A stretch of DNA of 64,000 nt. Source: Pseudomonas baltica (GTDB lineage Bacteria > Pseudomonadota > Gammaproteobacteria > Pseudomonadales > Pseudomonadaceae). The notes beneath the pieces are model-generated. The model was not told the DNA's origin. It made no database searches and saw only the letters and a program-made list of their open reading frames with translations. Positions 45,168 to 55,890 of the stretch are shown here, in pieces (the first letter of the stretch is position 1; each line of letters begins with the position of its first letter). The DNA lies in NCBI RefSeq assembly GCF_014235765.1, contig NZ_JACMYH010000004.1, positions 124,001-188,000 on the forward strand, written 5' to 3'. The translations under genes were made by a program, and so were the position numbers.

Positions 45168-47276
45168 CTACCAATCGGCCGAATAGGCCAGGCTCAGCGT
45201 TCGCCCTTGCGCATTTGCATAAGGCGCGGTGGCATTGGCTTGGGTAAGCAGCGTCTGGTATTTCGTGTTAGTCGCGTTGTAAACGCCTGCTTCCAGACGG
45301 CCGACCGGGAGTGCAACGCCGCCTATCAGATCCATCGTCAGATAGCCCTTGGTTCTGCGACCGTTGTGGTCTCGCGCAGCGGCGCCATAGCTGCTGAGTC
45401 GCATGGCTTGGGCGCGCAGGTCGTAGGTGCTTGATTGATAGCTGACATACGCGGTGGTTTTGGGCGGTGCAATCCGGGTAGCGGGAAGGTCCAGCCACTT
45501 ACCTCGCTGGTATGTCTCGCCTTTTGTCCAGGCGTAGGTGCCGCCCGCTCTCCATTGTTCGTTGAGTGAGTGGTCAACACTCATTTCAAAGCCTCGCACA
45601 CGTTCACGTTGGTTGATCAGCCGCAGTACGCGTGCTTGGGCATCGTAGAACTGCGTAACATCCGATGTGTTCTGATAAGCGCTTACGCGGCCTTGCCAGT
45701 TGCTCCAATCACCTCGCCAGCCCAGCTCGTAGCTATCGACCTTTATGGCTTGGGCGTTGAGAGTTTGGATATCGAAGCTGCTGGTGACGTCCCGCATGAA
45801 ACGCTGAATATCAGGCAAAGAGAATCCCTGACTGAAATTCGTAAAAACGTTCTGTTGATCAGTGAGCTGATACACCATACCCAGATTGTAGAGCGTGGCG
45901 TTGTAATCAAGCGTGTCCCCGGGGAGTACAGCGCGCTGGCCGGTTTGAACGATCTCGCCATAGGCAATGCTGTCCGCTATCTCGCTATTGATCCGCTCGT
46001 GTCTAACGCCCCCTCGAAGCGTCCAGTCGCCCCAATACCATGCGGGCTGGGCAAATAGCGCGCGTGTCTGAGTAGTCAAGTCAGGCCCCAATTCGTAACG
46101 AATTCCAGTTTTTCGATAGGTCAGCCCATCCACCAGGTAGTGGTCGCCACGTTGACGTGCGTGTTCGTTGCTATAGTCCGCACCCCACACAAGATCTCCG
46201 CTACTGGCGCCGATGCCGGGAAGCTCGGTTTCCACTGCCGCGCGAAGGCCGTATACATTCTGCGTGCTGGTGGTGCTGGCAACGCCGGCGTGTCCGCGTT
46301 TGCGGTCGGGGAAAAAACGCGCATCGGCCTTACGCCAATAGGTTTCGAGTTGCACTGTCTGGCCGTAAAAGTCCCCCTCTCTGTAGTTCAGATTGATCGC
46401 TTGATTATGCGTGTAAGGCTGTTCCTTCAGATACAGCCCCTTCACAGCTACTGGACGGGTCTTGTTTCGAGGGTCTTTGGTGTAGTCAGTGTCCTGACGG
46501 TCCTTATAGTCCTGCAGAGACAGGGTCAGATTACGGTCTTCCCCCAAAGCAAGTCCCCACCGGGTCTGCAGGTCATAGGTTTGAGTGTCCATGCTGCTAC
46601 CCTGCGACGTGTCTTGAGGTATACGCGCGTGGCTTGCATCGTATTGATCGTTGCGCTGAATGAGATTGCCAGAGCCATACCAGTCCAGCGGACCGTGCCG
46701 GCCAGTTGCGCTCTGGAAGAATTCATAGGCGAGCCCTCCACGATGTAGGGTATCGGGAGATGTCAGTCCGATTTTACTGTGCAGCAATAAATCGGCATCA
46801 GAGTTGCGTTTGGTGATGATATTGATGATGCCACCTGACGCACCTGCGCCGTAGATACTGGTCGCTCCAGATATGACTTCGATACGCTCTATGCTGTTGG
46901 GAGCAATACTGTTCAGCTGTCGGAAATTGTCTCTAGTAGCATTCTGGGAAACCCCGTCAATCAAGACCAACATGTTCCTTCCCCGAAGCGTTTGGCCAAA
47001 ATTGCTCATGCCACCGCTAGAAGGCGAAAGGCTGGGTACAAGCTGACCAAGCACATCCGAAAGGCGGCGACCGGTGCCTGCCTGTTGTCTGATCTGGTAC
47101 TCATCGATCACTTGGATCGAGCCTGGAATCGAAGCGATGCTCGCCTGTGTTCTGGTGGCTGAGACCACACTGGCGTCAAGACTCAGGAAGGCCTCTTTTT
47201 CCATTTCACTGGCGCGCGAGTCCGTGCACAGAGTCAGTATCGTCAAAAGCCAGACAGGTCTAATCGTGTAGGGCAT
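45168..47276 (-). CDS. TonB-dependent ferric siderophore receptor, IutA-like
   Basis: This 702-residue receptor has no STN signalling domain. A signal peptide (to about residue 22) precedes a TonB-box-like LDASVVSATRT. The plug reads VLGQLVPSLSPSSGGMSNFGQTLRGRNMLVLIDG, then FRQLNSIAPNSIERIEVISGATSIYGAGASGGIINIITKR, very close in style to IutA (aerobactin) and relatives for citrate-hydroxamate or carboxylate siderophores. The barrel ends LSLAYSADW. It starts 22 bp after the exporter gene and is the last gene of the NIS siderophore set. Base composition is lower in GC than the core genes. Confidence 0.92.
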   Translation of the reverse strand: MPYTIRPVWLLTILTLCTDSRASEMEKEAFLSLDASVVSATRTQASIASIPGSIQVIDEYQIRQQAGTGRRLSDVLGQLVPSLSPSSGGMSNFGQTLRGRNMLVLIDGVSQNATRDNFRQLNSIAPNSIERIEVISGATSIYGAGASGGIINIITKRNSDADLLLHSKIGLTSPDTLHRGGLAYEFFQSATGRHGPLDWYGSGNLIQRNDQYDASHARIPQDTSQGSSMDTQTYDLQTRWGLALGEDRNLTLSLQDYKDRQDTDYTKDPRNKTRPVAVKGLYLKEQPYTHNQAINLNYREGDFYGQTVQLETYWRKADARFFPDRKRGHAGVASTTSTQNVYGLRAAVETELPGIGASSGDLVWGADYSNEHARQRGDHYLVDGLTYRKTGIRYELGPDLTTQTRALFAQPAWYWGDWTLRGGVRHERINSEIADSIAYGEIVQTGQRAVLPGDTLDYNATLYNLGMVYQLTDQQNVFTNFSQGFSLPDIQRFMRDVTSSFDIQTLNAQAIKVDSYELGWRGDWSNWQGRVSAYQNTSDVTQFYDAQARVLRLINQRERVRGFEMSVDHSLNEQWRAGGTYAWTKGETYQRGKWLDLPATRIAPPKTTAYVSYQSSTYDLRAQAMRLSSYGAAARDHNGRRTKGYLTMDLIGGVALPVGRLEAGVYNATNTKYQTLLTQANATAPYANAQGRTLSLAYSADW

Positions 47277-47298
47277 ACAAAGTCCTTTTAGTTGGAAA

Positions 47299-48489
47299 CT
47301 AGGAGATACTCCGTGGCGCGCCAGTCCTTTTGCGCATGAGCCGAATGGCTATGGCCGCTGCAACATAGGTTGCAGCCACGATCCAAAAACTTTGAGCGAG
47401 GGGCATCCATGCCAGCGTTGAAGCGCCCAAGGCGATGCCCAACAGCGACCCTGCCTTGGCTGCACTATTACCAAGCGCCATCACGAATCCACGCTGGGTT
47501 GAATCGATTGTCTGAGCAATAATTGCGTAAGTGACAGGCAGCAAAGCTCCTTGCCATACGCCCCAAACCAAACGTGTTATCAAGAAACTTAGCCAACCTT
47601 GTGCGAATATTGTTATTGCCATAGTAAGTGCACAGAGCCATGCGATACCTTCGATCAGCCTGAGCGTCTGGCTATGTGAATGATGATCAAACAGTTTCCC
47701 CCATAATGGCGCGGAGACTGCAAGGGTTGCTGCGCTTGCGGCATAAGTAATTCCAATAAGCCACCCAGGTGCATTCAGTACCTCCAGTACATAAAGTGAG
47801 TAGAAAGGCTGAGAGATTACTTTAGCCGCTTGCAAAAAAAACATGACTGATAACAACCCAGCAAGCCACTTTCTATCGAGCCTGATCACAGGCCCTCGTT
47901 GGCGGTACCTATAAGCCTGCGGGCGATGGTTGGTCAAGAACGCGCCGCCTATTGCACAGGCTAGGCAAACGTATGCAGCTACACTGCAAATGTGTTTGAA
48001 GTCATATTTGTCAATCAACCATCCGCCTACGACTGGACCAACCAAAGAACCGATTGCAGTTGCTGATTGAAGTAAAGCCAATGTTTTGGCTTTGTTAAAC
48101 TCGTGACAACAACACAAAGCATAGGCCTGTGCGGCTACCAAGAACCCTGCAAGTCCGCCTTGGATGCTACGAGTTATGACCAAAGTTGTCGGGTCTGAGA
48201 TAAATGCCACTGCGCCTTGGAATATGCTCAGCGCAAGAAGTGCGCGCAAGATCATCGCTTTGTGCCCGACCCGGTCTCCGTAGCGAGCCCATAGCGGGCT
48301 CAGCAGCATTGCCGCTACCAAGGGGCCTGCATATACTCCCATTGTGAAGAATGCCAAGTGTTCCTGAGATGCTGGACCTAGAAGAGCTTTTATATGCAAA
48401 GGCCAGAAAGGGCCACTCATTTCCAAAGCACCCATCGACAGTGCCTGGATCGCAACGAGGAGAAAAATCGCTTTATGGTCAGCGTGCAT
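47299..48489 (-). CDS. MFS transporter, putative siderophore exporter
   Basis: From the ATG at 48489 the product is 396 residues with 12 hydrophobic segments. MFS loop motifs are LWARYGDRVGHKAMILR after helix 2 and PLWGKLFDHHSHSQT in the second half. Its gene overlaps the end of the siderophore synthetase gene by 11 bp and precedes the receptor gene by 22 bp. By position and size it matches LbtB/FslB-type exporters of carboxylate siderophores. Codons such as TTA, ATA and AGA are common here, unlike the core genes. Confidence 0.85.
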   Translation of the reverse strand: MHADHKAIFLLVAIQALSMGALEMSGPFWPLHIKALLGPASQEHLAFFTMGVYAGPLVAAMLLSPLWARYGDRVGHKAMILRALLALSIFQGAVAFISDPTTLVITRSIQGGLAGFLVAAQAYALCCCHEFNKAKTLALLQSATAIGSLVGPVVGGWLIDKYDFKHICSVAAYVCLACAIGGAFLTNHRPQAYRYRQRGPVIRLDRKWLAGLLSVMFFLQAAKVISQPFYSLYVLEVLNAPGWLIGITYAASAATLAVSAPLWGKLFDHHSHSQTLRLIEGIAWLCALTMAITIFAQGWLSFLITRLVWGVWQGALLPVTYAIIAQTIDSTQRGFVMALGNSAAKAGSLLGIALGASTLAWMPLAQSFWIVAATYVAAAIAIRLMRKRTGAPRSIS

Positions 48490-50404
48490 TGCTGTGCGTG
48501 CGCAGTGGATTGGGTATCCTTTCAACAATATCTTTCGAACTTTCTTCCAGCCGCATGCGCAGAAATGCTTTTGCAGGCCAGTCCTCAAAAAGGATAGCCT
48601 GGCGCTCTGCTTCCCAGCGTTGAGCGTCTACTTTTGACCTGAATTGGTAGAACACAGATTCTATTTCCTTAGTCAGGGCATTCCACAGCACAGCATGGGG
48701 AATACGCCACTGCCGTGCGCAGAGCAGAGAGAGTTCCCCAATGTGGCACATCAGGGTCGTGTGAATGAATTTGTCTCTCACATGGTTAGAATCATCGAAC
48801 AGTGTCATGTGAGGGTCATGCAGTTGAATATTCAAAGCATGTTTATTGAATGCCTGACGATCTATTCGGATGTCACCAAAGTCGCGGATCAGGAGCTTGC
48901 TGGGCTGTTGGCCGGTGCCTAATATCACGAAGCTGTTCTGTTGGTGTGCCTCAAACGCGACACCGAAAATCAGATAGAATCCCAGAAGCCCAGGGAGTGC
49001 CATTGAAATGTATTCTTTGTAGAATTTCAAAGCGGCGTCAGGCTCATTGGAGTTGTAGCGTAACTCAATCCACTGTTCCAATAACGGCCTGCCAGACGCG
49101 TCCATTGCAAATAGGCTGCCCACCGGGATCGCCAGTTCGCCGTCATCAACCAGATCTGCAGGATTGTCTCTGAATATGGCTGCTATATGCCGCGCGCGAT
49201 CGTCATCCGATTGTGCTGGTTCATATTGGATGCCCACGCGCTCTGGAATGATCTTCAGGTAGTGGATAAGGGTCGGCTCAATTTCGTGCATTTCTTGTAA
49301 TAGTCTGCTTACTCGTGGTCCCATCCGTACAGAGCGGGGTGAGATTGTTCTCTGCACACTGGTCAGCCTTAGCGAGACTGGAAGTTTTACTAATGGGGCT
49401 TTCCTCCTGCCATCTGGTATTACGGTTCTGAATGACATCGTTGGATGGCCCGTAAACGCTGTCACATCGGTAATCACCAGCATATGCTGACGAATTTCAT
49501 CAGGAAATAAATTCGGGAGTTCCGTAGTCGCTTGCCAGGGGTGAACCGGAATGGGCGTGTAATCATCGGGCTTTAGTTTAAGTTTTATAAGGGCTTGCTT
49601 CCACTCTTCAGCCGCTTTTGGAAAACGTTGTTGCCACCACTTTGTATGGCTCTCAACAGGATCCATTGACTCTATGTAACACACGTCAGTGCGCAACGCA
49701 GCCAGCATCACCGGAAGTCTAGCTTCGAACTCTGGGGAAAAGTCGATGATCTGAGAGATGTCCAAACCCAGCTTGGTTTTGTAATTTGGATGCCAAGGAT
49801 GTCCGAGGGTACCCCATTGCTCCAGTAAGGCTGTAGGATTCGAGTTTTGAGGATTTGAGTGGAGCCAGTCCAGCGTGTTTCTATAGCCATCATGCTTGGC
49901 GATATTGCTAAGTTGTGATGCCCAACGGCGTTGGAATGCTATGCACAAAATATCATTCGCAAAGCTATCGTTGATTTCGGACTCAATACTTGCGAAGGTG
50001 CAGTTACTGTTATGCACCGTAAGATGATCGTATATTAGTTCCAGAAGGTCGGAGGGTAGTTCGACAGGTTTTACCACGCCTTGTACGTTTTCGACCGAAA
50101 CCTTCCCTGTTATCGTCCAGCTCCCCATGGGCCCTGACTTGAGTGAGTCAAAGCGTATACGACCACGCCCTGAGATAGCCAAGCATGTGGTTCCATCCGC
50201 ACAGGCACTAAGCGCTGAAGAATCCAGAAGTTTTTCCCGAAACATCGCCTGGATCAAGCGTTGGCAAGAATGTTCCAAGGCGATGGGCGCCGCATTTACT
50301 AGATCACTGAGACCTATACCTCGACGTTTAAAAGCTTCCGTATCTAAGGCTTTTATCCAGCGGGATAGAACGGCTTGTTGCGTTCCGATTCGAGCCGACG
50401 TCAT
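48479..50404 (-). CDS. NIS siderophore synthetase (IucA/IucC family)
   Basis: From the ATG at 50404 (GAGG upstream) the protein has 641 residues, a single IucA/IucC synthetase with an FhuF-like C-terminal part. Family motifs seen are EQWGTLGHPWHPNYKTKLGLD, YTPIPVHPWQAT, MSFRTVIPDG, KLPVSLRLTSVQRTISPRS and LLIRDFGDIRIDRQAFNK; these contain the ATP and citrate-binding His, Arg and Lys. The enzyme adenylates citrate and joins it to an amine or alcohol. Being the only synthetase present, it fits a symmetric product such as rhizoferrin (as for LbtA/FslA), but the product is inference. GC is low compared with flanking genes. Confidence 0.93.
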   Translation of the reverse strand: MTSARIGTQQAVLSRWIKALDTEAFKRRGIGLSDLVNAAPIALEHSCQRLIQAMFREKLLDSSALSACADGTTCLAISGRGRIRFDSLKSGPMGSWTITGKVSVENVQGVVKPVELPSDLLELIYDHLTVHNSNCTFASIESEINDSFANDILCIAFQRRWASQLSNIAKHDGYRNTLDWLHSNPQNSNPTALLEQWGTLGHPWHPNYKTKLGLDISQIIDFSPEFEARLPVMLAALRTDVCYIESMDPVESHTKWWQQRFPKAAEEWKQALIKLKLKPDDYTPIPVHPWQATTELPNLFPDEIRQHMLVITDVTAFTGHPTMSFRTVIPDGRRKAPLVKLPVSLRLTSVQRTISPRSVRMGPRVSRLLQEMHEIEPTLIHYLKIIPERVGIQYEPAQSDDDRARHIAAIFRDNPADLVDDGELAIPVGSLFAMDASGRPLLEQWIELRYNSNEPDAALKFYKEYISMALPGLLGFYLIFGVAFEAHQQNSFVILGTGQQPSKLLIRDFGDIRIDRQAFNKHALNIQLHDPHMTLFDDSNHVRDKFIHTTLMCHIGELSLLCARQWRIPHAVLWNALTKEIESVFYQFRSKVDAQRWEAERQAILFEDWPAKAFLRMRLEESSKDIVERIPNPLRTHSNAR

Positions 50405-50465
50405 GGGCACCCTCACATCCTTGAAATGAAGATGAAAGCGTATAGCGTAAAGCAACTCGATAAAA

Positions 50466-50484
50466 CGTAATGATTCCTATTATC
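50466..50484. promoter_or_regulatory. Candidate Fur box upstream of the NIS siderophore genes
   Basis: CGTAATGATTCCTATTATC matches 13 of 19 Fur consensus positions in two blocks (TAATGAT and ATTATC). It lies 62 bp upstream of the synthetase ATG on the minus strand. It implies iron repression of synthesis, export and uptake together. Confidence 0.6.
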
Positions 50485-50691
50485 ACGTAAGGCATTTCCG
50501 AAACCTATGCTTTAGGATGCCTTGCGCCATTTCCTTCACAAACGCAGGTTTTTCGTCGGATTAGGTGATGAATGGATAGAGTTGCGTGTCTTCGCAAGGG
50601 TCTTTACGGTTTTCAAGACGGGGCGGCGAGCTTTCTGGTCAGGTAACAACATCGAAGTCTGGCATATGCCAGCCCTACAGACTTTCCGACC

Positions 50692-51168
50692 TTACTCCTT
50701 CGACATTTTCATGAAGATATTCATCCCCCCAACGTCAGTCTCGATCTGCTCCCAGCCAAGCCGCCCGTAGTACGCCGACTTTTCCTCGACAGCACATAGA
50801 TAGACCCGCTCGACACCCTCAGCTTTCGCTTTCTGCATTCCGGCTGTGAGTAATGCCGCCCCGACGCCCTCATTGCGGCTCTCGGCCTCCACCCACAGCG
50901 CCGCCAGCCAGGGCGAATACTGCACTCGTTCATCCATGTCCGAAACGATCAGCGATACCGTGCCCATGAACCGCTCACCTGCATGAGCGACCAAAGTGGT
51001 GGGAATGGGCTTGGAACGCAGGCTGTCTTCCAGAAGCGTCAGCACATCTTCCAAGGTTTGGCCGTCTTCCTTCCACCAGGCTTGCCACAGCCGCTCGCCC
51101 ACGATGGCAAGAAAACCAGGTTCAGTGCGCAGATCTGATATTTGAAAGGGGGTTGCGGTGCGATTCAT
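50692..51168 (-). CDS. GNAT family N-acetyltransferase
   Basis: This is a 158-residue GNAT protein. The acetyl-CoA-binding motif A is LAALWVEAESRNEGVGAALLTAGMQKAKAEGVERVYLCA, and motif B includes YYGRLGWEQI. LVAHAGERFMGTVSLIVSDMDER forms the central strands. The substrate is unknown. It lies upstream of the NIS genes on the same strand but with a 287-bp gap that contains the Fur-like box, so it is probably not part of the siderophore operon. Confidence 0.88.
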   Translation of the reverse strand: MNRTATPFQISDLRTEPGFLAIVGERLWQAWWKEDGQTLEDVLTLLEDSLRSKPIPTTLVAHAGERFMGTVSLIVSDMDERVQYSPWLAALWVEAESRNEGVGAALLTAGMQKAKAEGVERVYLCAVEEKSAYYGRLGWEQIETDVGGMNIFMKMSKE

Positions 51169-51264
51169 GACAGGTTCTTTTTGTTGGACATGTGCAACGA
51201 ACCTATAGGCAGGCTTTGCAATAGCGAAACCAGGATTGTTTCAAAACCTTGCTCGCTGATTCAG

Positions 51265-52530
51265 TTAAGAGATCCGAAAGTCCGCATGCAGCTGTTGCCA
51301 ATGTTGGCGCAGGATCGCTTGCTGGTTTGGCTTCATGACGCTGGCCGCTAGGGCCTCAGGCCACAGCGTTCGTGCTGCGTCCAGTGTTTCTCGTAGATGA
51401 ACGAGCACGGGTCGCCAAGGTATTCCAGAGGTCTCGGCCCATCGTTTGAAGTGTTCGAGCGAGACGTCATACCAGGCTTTGGTATCGGCCATGTTCGACG
51501 CAAACTGGCTCTCGCCGGGAATAAATACCTTGGTCGCGACGATGTCGTAAGCCGGGGACAGTTCTGCGCTGAAAGTGTCCGGATAGATCAGGCTCCAGTT
51601 CTTCAGATGCGCATCGCCGTTGGCCAGGAGCACATTGACCAGCAAACGCACAGCCATTTGCGTGACATCCCGTTGGCCATGGCGGGTCTGGGTGTAGAGC
51701 AATTTGGCGATCTGTTCATAACGGCCGCTGCGGTATTTATCGTGTGCGTAGGCGTAAAGCACCTGGGCGAAGTCTTCTGAATGAACGCGCTGACCTCCAG
51801 CAAGCCGATCATAACGACGAATGCCATAGGCCCATTGCTCGTCGGGTAGGTTGATTGCGGGCAGGCTGTCGATCATGTCCATGCCGACCAGGCGTATTTC
51901 AGGAATGTCGACGCCTGCCAGTTGTGCCAGTTTCATGCAGGTGTATTCGTTGAGCGGCACGAATGGATGAACGGTGGAAGGCGTCTTGATGATCCAGTCT
52001 CCCGGCGCCGTGGGGTCTGCGGTTATGTAACGACCATCCCGGTCGTGCATGGAGAATTTCATCTGTACGCCGGCCAGCGAGAAATGCGAGCGATGGTCGG
52101 GTGTGTCGATGGATACTGGAGTGATCTTGCCGTGGTTGCCCAGCGCATAGGCGGGTATGTGTTCGGCAGATACGGGAGTGGCGACCAATGCACCCGGCAA
52201 GTCCTGACCGAGCCAGCTCAATAAGGGAAATTCGCTGTCTGGATGCACTTTCATGGCTTGCGCAACCAGGCCACGCAGCGCGCCTTCCGGAAGTAGATTG
52301 CTCAACACCGGGTGCAGCCGGTGATGGGTGATGTAGGGGTGTTTGTTTGCCAGTTGACGCCTGAATATGCCCGGATTGAGGTGAGATAAGGTCAGCGTGC
52401 GGCGGTGTGGATCATCGATGTAATCCGGCGCCAAGGTAAGTACATTCTTGCCATTCGAATGGCCGGTGACATAACCGACTAGTTGCGAATGCAGCGTCAG
52501 CTTCAAGGCCGCTACGGTTTCGGCACTCAT
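51265..52530 (-). CDS. hipA: HipA-type toxin (serine/threonine kinase)
   Basis: From the ATG at 52530 the protein has 421 residues. An N-terminal HipA_N domain (LVGYVTGHSNGKNVLTLAPDYI) is followed by the kinase core. It includes the glycine-rich/phosphate loop SLAGVQMKFSM, GDWIIKTPS, the catalytic loop NVLLANGDAHLKNWSLIY and the metal Asp in LSPAYDIVAT. All catalytic residues look intact. HipA of E. coli phosphorylates GltX and induces dormancy. It overlaps the antitoxin gene by 4 bp (ATGA). Confidence 0.93.
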   Translation of the reverse strand: MSAETVAALKLTLHSQLVGYVTGHSNGKNVLTLAPDYIDDPHRRTLTLSHLNPGIFRRQLANKHPYITHHRLHPVLSNLLPEGALRGLVAQAMKVHPDSEFPLLSWLGQDLPGALVATPVSAEHIPAYALGNHGKITPVSIDTPDHRSHFSLAGVQMKFSMHDRDGRYITADPTAPGDWIIKTPSTVHPFVPLNEYTCMKLAQLAGVDIPEIRLVGMDMIDSLPAINLPDEQWAYGIRRYDRLAGGQRVHSEDFAQVLYAYAHDKYRSGRYEQIAKLLYTQTRHGQRDVTQMAVRLLVNVLLANGDAHLKNWSLIYPDTFSAELSPAYDIVATKVFIPGESQFASNMADTKAWYDVSLEHFKRWAETSGIPWRPVLVHLRETLDAARTLWPEALAASVMKPNQQAILRQHWQQLHADFRIS

Positions 52531-52826
52531 GGCAGATCGTCCCAAGGGTTTTCCGGATAGTTATCCACAGGGCGATCGTCCTCGAAGTACACCGGTGCCC
52601 CTGCCAGGATCTTTTCGATCAGCTTGAGTTGATCCTTGGGTACCAGGACCATGCTGGCGTCCAGGCCTTCGGCAATTAGGTCGAGGGTGTTGAGGCGCGG
52701 GTTGCCGTCTTTTTCGATCTTTCCGTATTGCTGGCGGGTGAGGCCCGTGCGCAAGGGCATGTCCTGGATCTGAAGGCCCAGTTGTTGGCGGCGGTTGCGG
52801 ATCTGTTGCAGAAGTGTGGTTAGCAT
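52527..52826 (-). CDS. hipB: HipB-type antitoxin, XRE-family DNA-binding protein
   Basis: This is a 99-residue protein. The helix-turn-helix spans about residues 5-60 (IRNRRQQLGLQIQDMPLRTGLTRQQYGKIEKDGNPRLNTLDLIAEGL). The acidic C-terminal tail (YFEDDRPVDNYPENPWDDLP) likely contacts the toxin. It is the first gene of hipBA, and an inverted repeat lies just upstream at 52843-52878. Confidence 0.9.
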   Translation of the reverse strand: MLTTLLQQIRNRRQQLGLQIQDMPLRTGLTRQQYGKIEKDGNPRLNTLDLIAEGLDASMVLVPKDQLKLIEKILAGAPVYFEDDRPVDNYPENPWDDLP

Positions 52827-52842
52827 GGGTTGAGTATGAGCT

Positions 52843-52878
52843 GTATATGGTTCATGTCAAATTTAATGAGTCATATAC
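52843..52878. promoter_or_regulatory. Inverted-repeat operator of hipBA
   Basis: GTATATGGTTCAT (52843-52855) and ATGAGTCATATAC (52866-52878) are inverted arms, 11 of 13 matching, with a 10-bp spacer. They lie 16 bp before the hipB start. XRE antitoxins with HipA repress their own promoter through such sites. Confidence 0.7.
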
Positions 52879-52949
52879 TATTCACACTGCACACAAGATT
52901 AGAATGGGAGCGTGTATCTGATGAGCCGCGACGTTTGTTTCGCGGCCGC

Positions 52950-53075
52950 AGACCGCTCCTACGAGGTTGTGTAATCTCTTGTGGGAGCGGGCTCTGCCCG
53001 CGAAGGCCGCGCCGCGGTATGGCTGACGAAACGCAGTGCTCTTTTCGCGGGCAGAGCCCGCTCCCACAGGCTGTG
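52950..53075. repeat. REP cluster between hipBA and cadR
   Basis: Three REP-like units are seen: GCGGCCGCAGACCGCTCCTA near 52950, GTGGGAGCGGGCTCTGCCCGCG near 52980 and its inverted copy CGCGGGCAGAGCCCGCTCCCAC near 53046. The last two can form a long hairpin. Confidence 0.85.
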
Positions 53076-53084
53076 TTCAGTCGT

Positions 53085-53534
53085 TCAATGCCCGTGGCTG
53101 CGGCCTACATGGGAGTGTTCGGCATCGGGAACGGTGACGGCGCCGCTGATTTCCAGGCGCTGAAGGATTGCGCAGTGTTCTTCGGCAGTGCCCCCGTGGC
53201 ATTTCTGGCGCAGGGCAACGAGTTGTTCCTGCAGCGCAACCAGGCCGTCTATGCGTGCCTTGACGTGATGAATGTGCTCGTCAATCAGGTCGTTGACGCT
53301 CTGGCATTGATCTTGAGGACTGTCGCGCAGGGTCAGGAGGTTGCGAATCTCATCCAAGGTCATGTCGAGGATGCGGCAATTGCGTATGAAGGTGAGTCGC
53401 TCGACATGGGCCTGGGTGTAGAGGCGGTAGTTGCCATCGCTGCGGGCCGGCAGGGGCAATAGGTGTTCGCGTTCGTAGTAGCGGATAGTTTCGACCTGGC
53501 AGTCGGTGATTTTCGCCAGTTCTCCGATTTTCAT
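53085..53534 (-). CDS. cadR: CadR, MerR-family Cd/Pb/Zn-responsive regulator
   Basis: From the ATG at 53534 the protein is 149 residues. The MerR helix-turn-helix is MKIGELAKITDCQVETIRYYEREHLLPLPARSDGNYRLY. Metal-binding Cys lie in DQCQSV and KCHGGTAEEHC, the CadR/PbrR spacing. The C-terminus is His-rich (AEHSHVGRSHGH) as in P. putida CadR. The gene is divergent from cadA across a 85-bp region holding a MerR-type promoter and operator. It should activate cadA on Cd, Zn or Pb binding. Confidence 0.95.
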   Translation of the reverse strand: MKIGELAKITDCQVETIRYYEREHLLPLPARSDGNYRLYTQAHVERLTFIRNCRILDMTLDEIRNLLTLRDSPQDQCQSVNDLIDEHIHHVKARIDGLVALQEQLVALRQKCHGGTAEEHCAILQRLEISGAVTVPDAEHSHVGRSHGH

Positions 53535-53557
53535 GCTGATGACCTGCAAATAGGTGC

Positions 53558-53588
53558 TTGACCCTATAGTGGCTACAGGGTGTTCACT
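53558..53588 (+). promoter_or_regulatory. MerR-type cadA promoter with CadR operator
   Basis: -35 TTGACC (53558-53563) and -10 TTCACT (53583-53588) are separated by a long 19-bp spacer. The spacer carries the palindrome ACCCTATAGTGGCTACAGGGT (53561-53581). Long spacers that need DNA distortion by a MerR protein are the hallmark of this class. Confidence 0.85.
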
Positions 53589-53619
53589 TGGCAACCTGCA
53601 CTTCAGGGAATTGCGACCA

Positions 53620-55866
<2,247 letters not shown>

Positions 55867-55890
55867 CGTTGCACCCGTGACTACGCGCCG

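Noticed and set aside
50692..51168. GNAT gene as a member of the siderophore pathway (IucB-like hydroxylamine acetylase)
   Set aside because: It is short, unlike IucB, and separated by 287 bp and the Fur-like promoter; no lysine monooxygenase is present.
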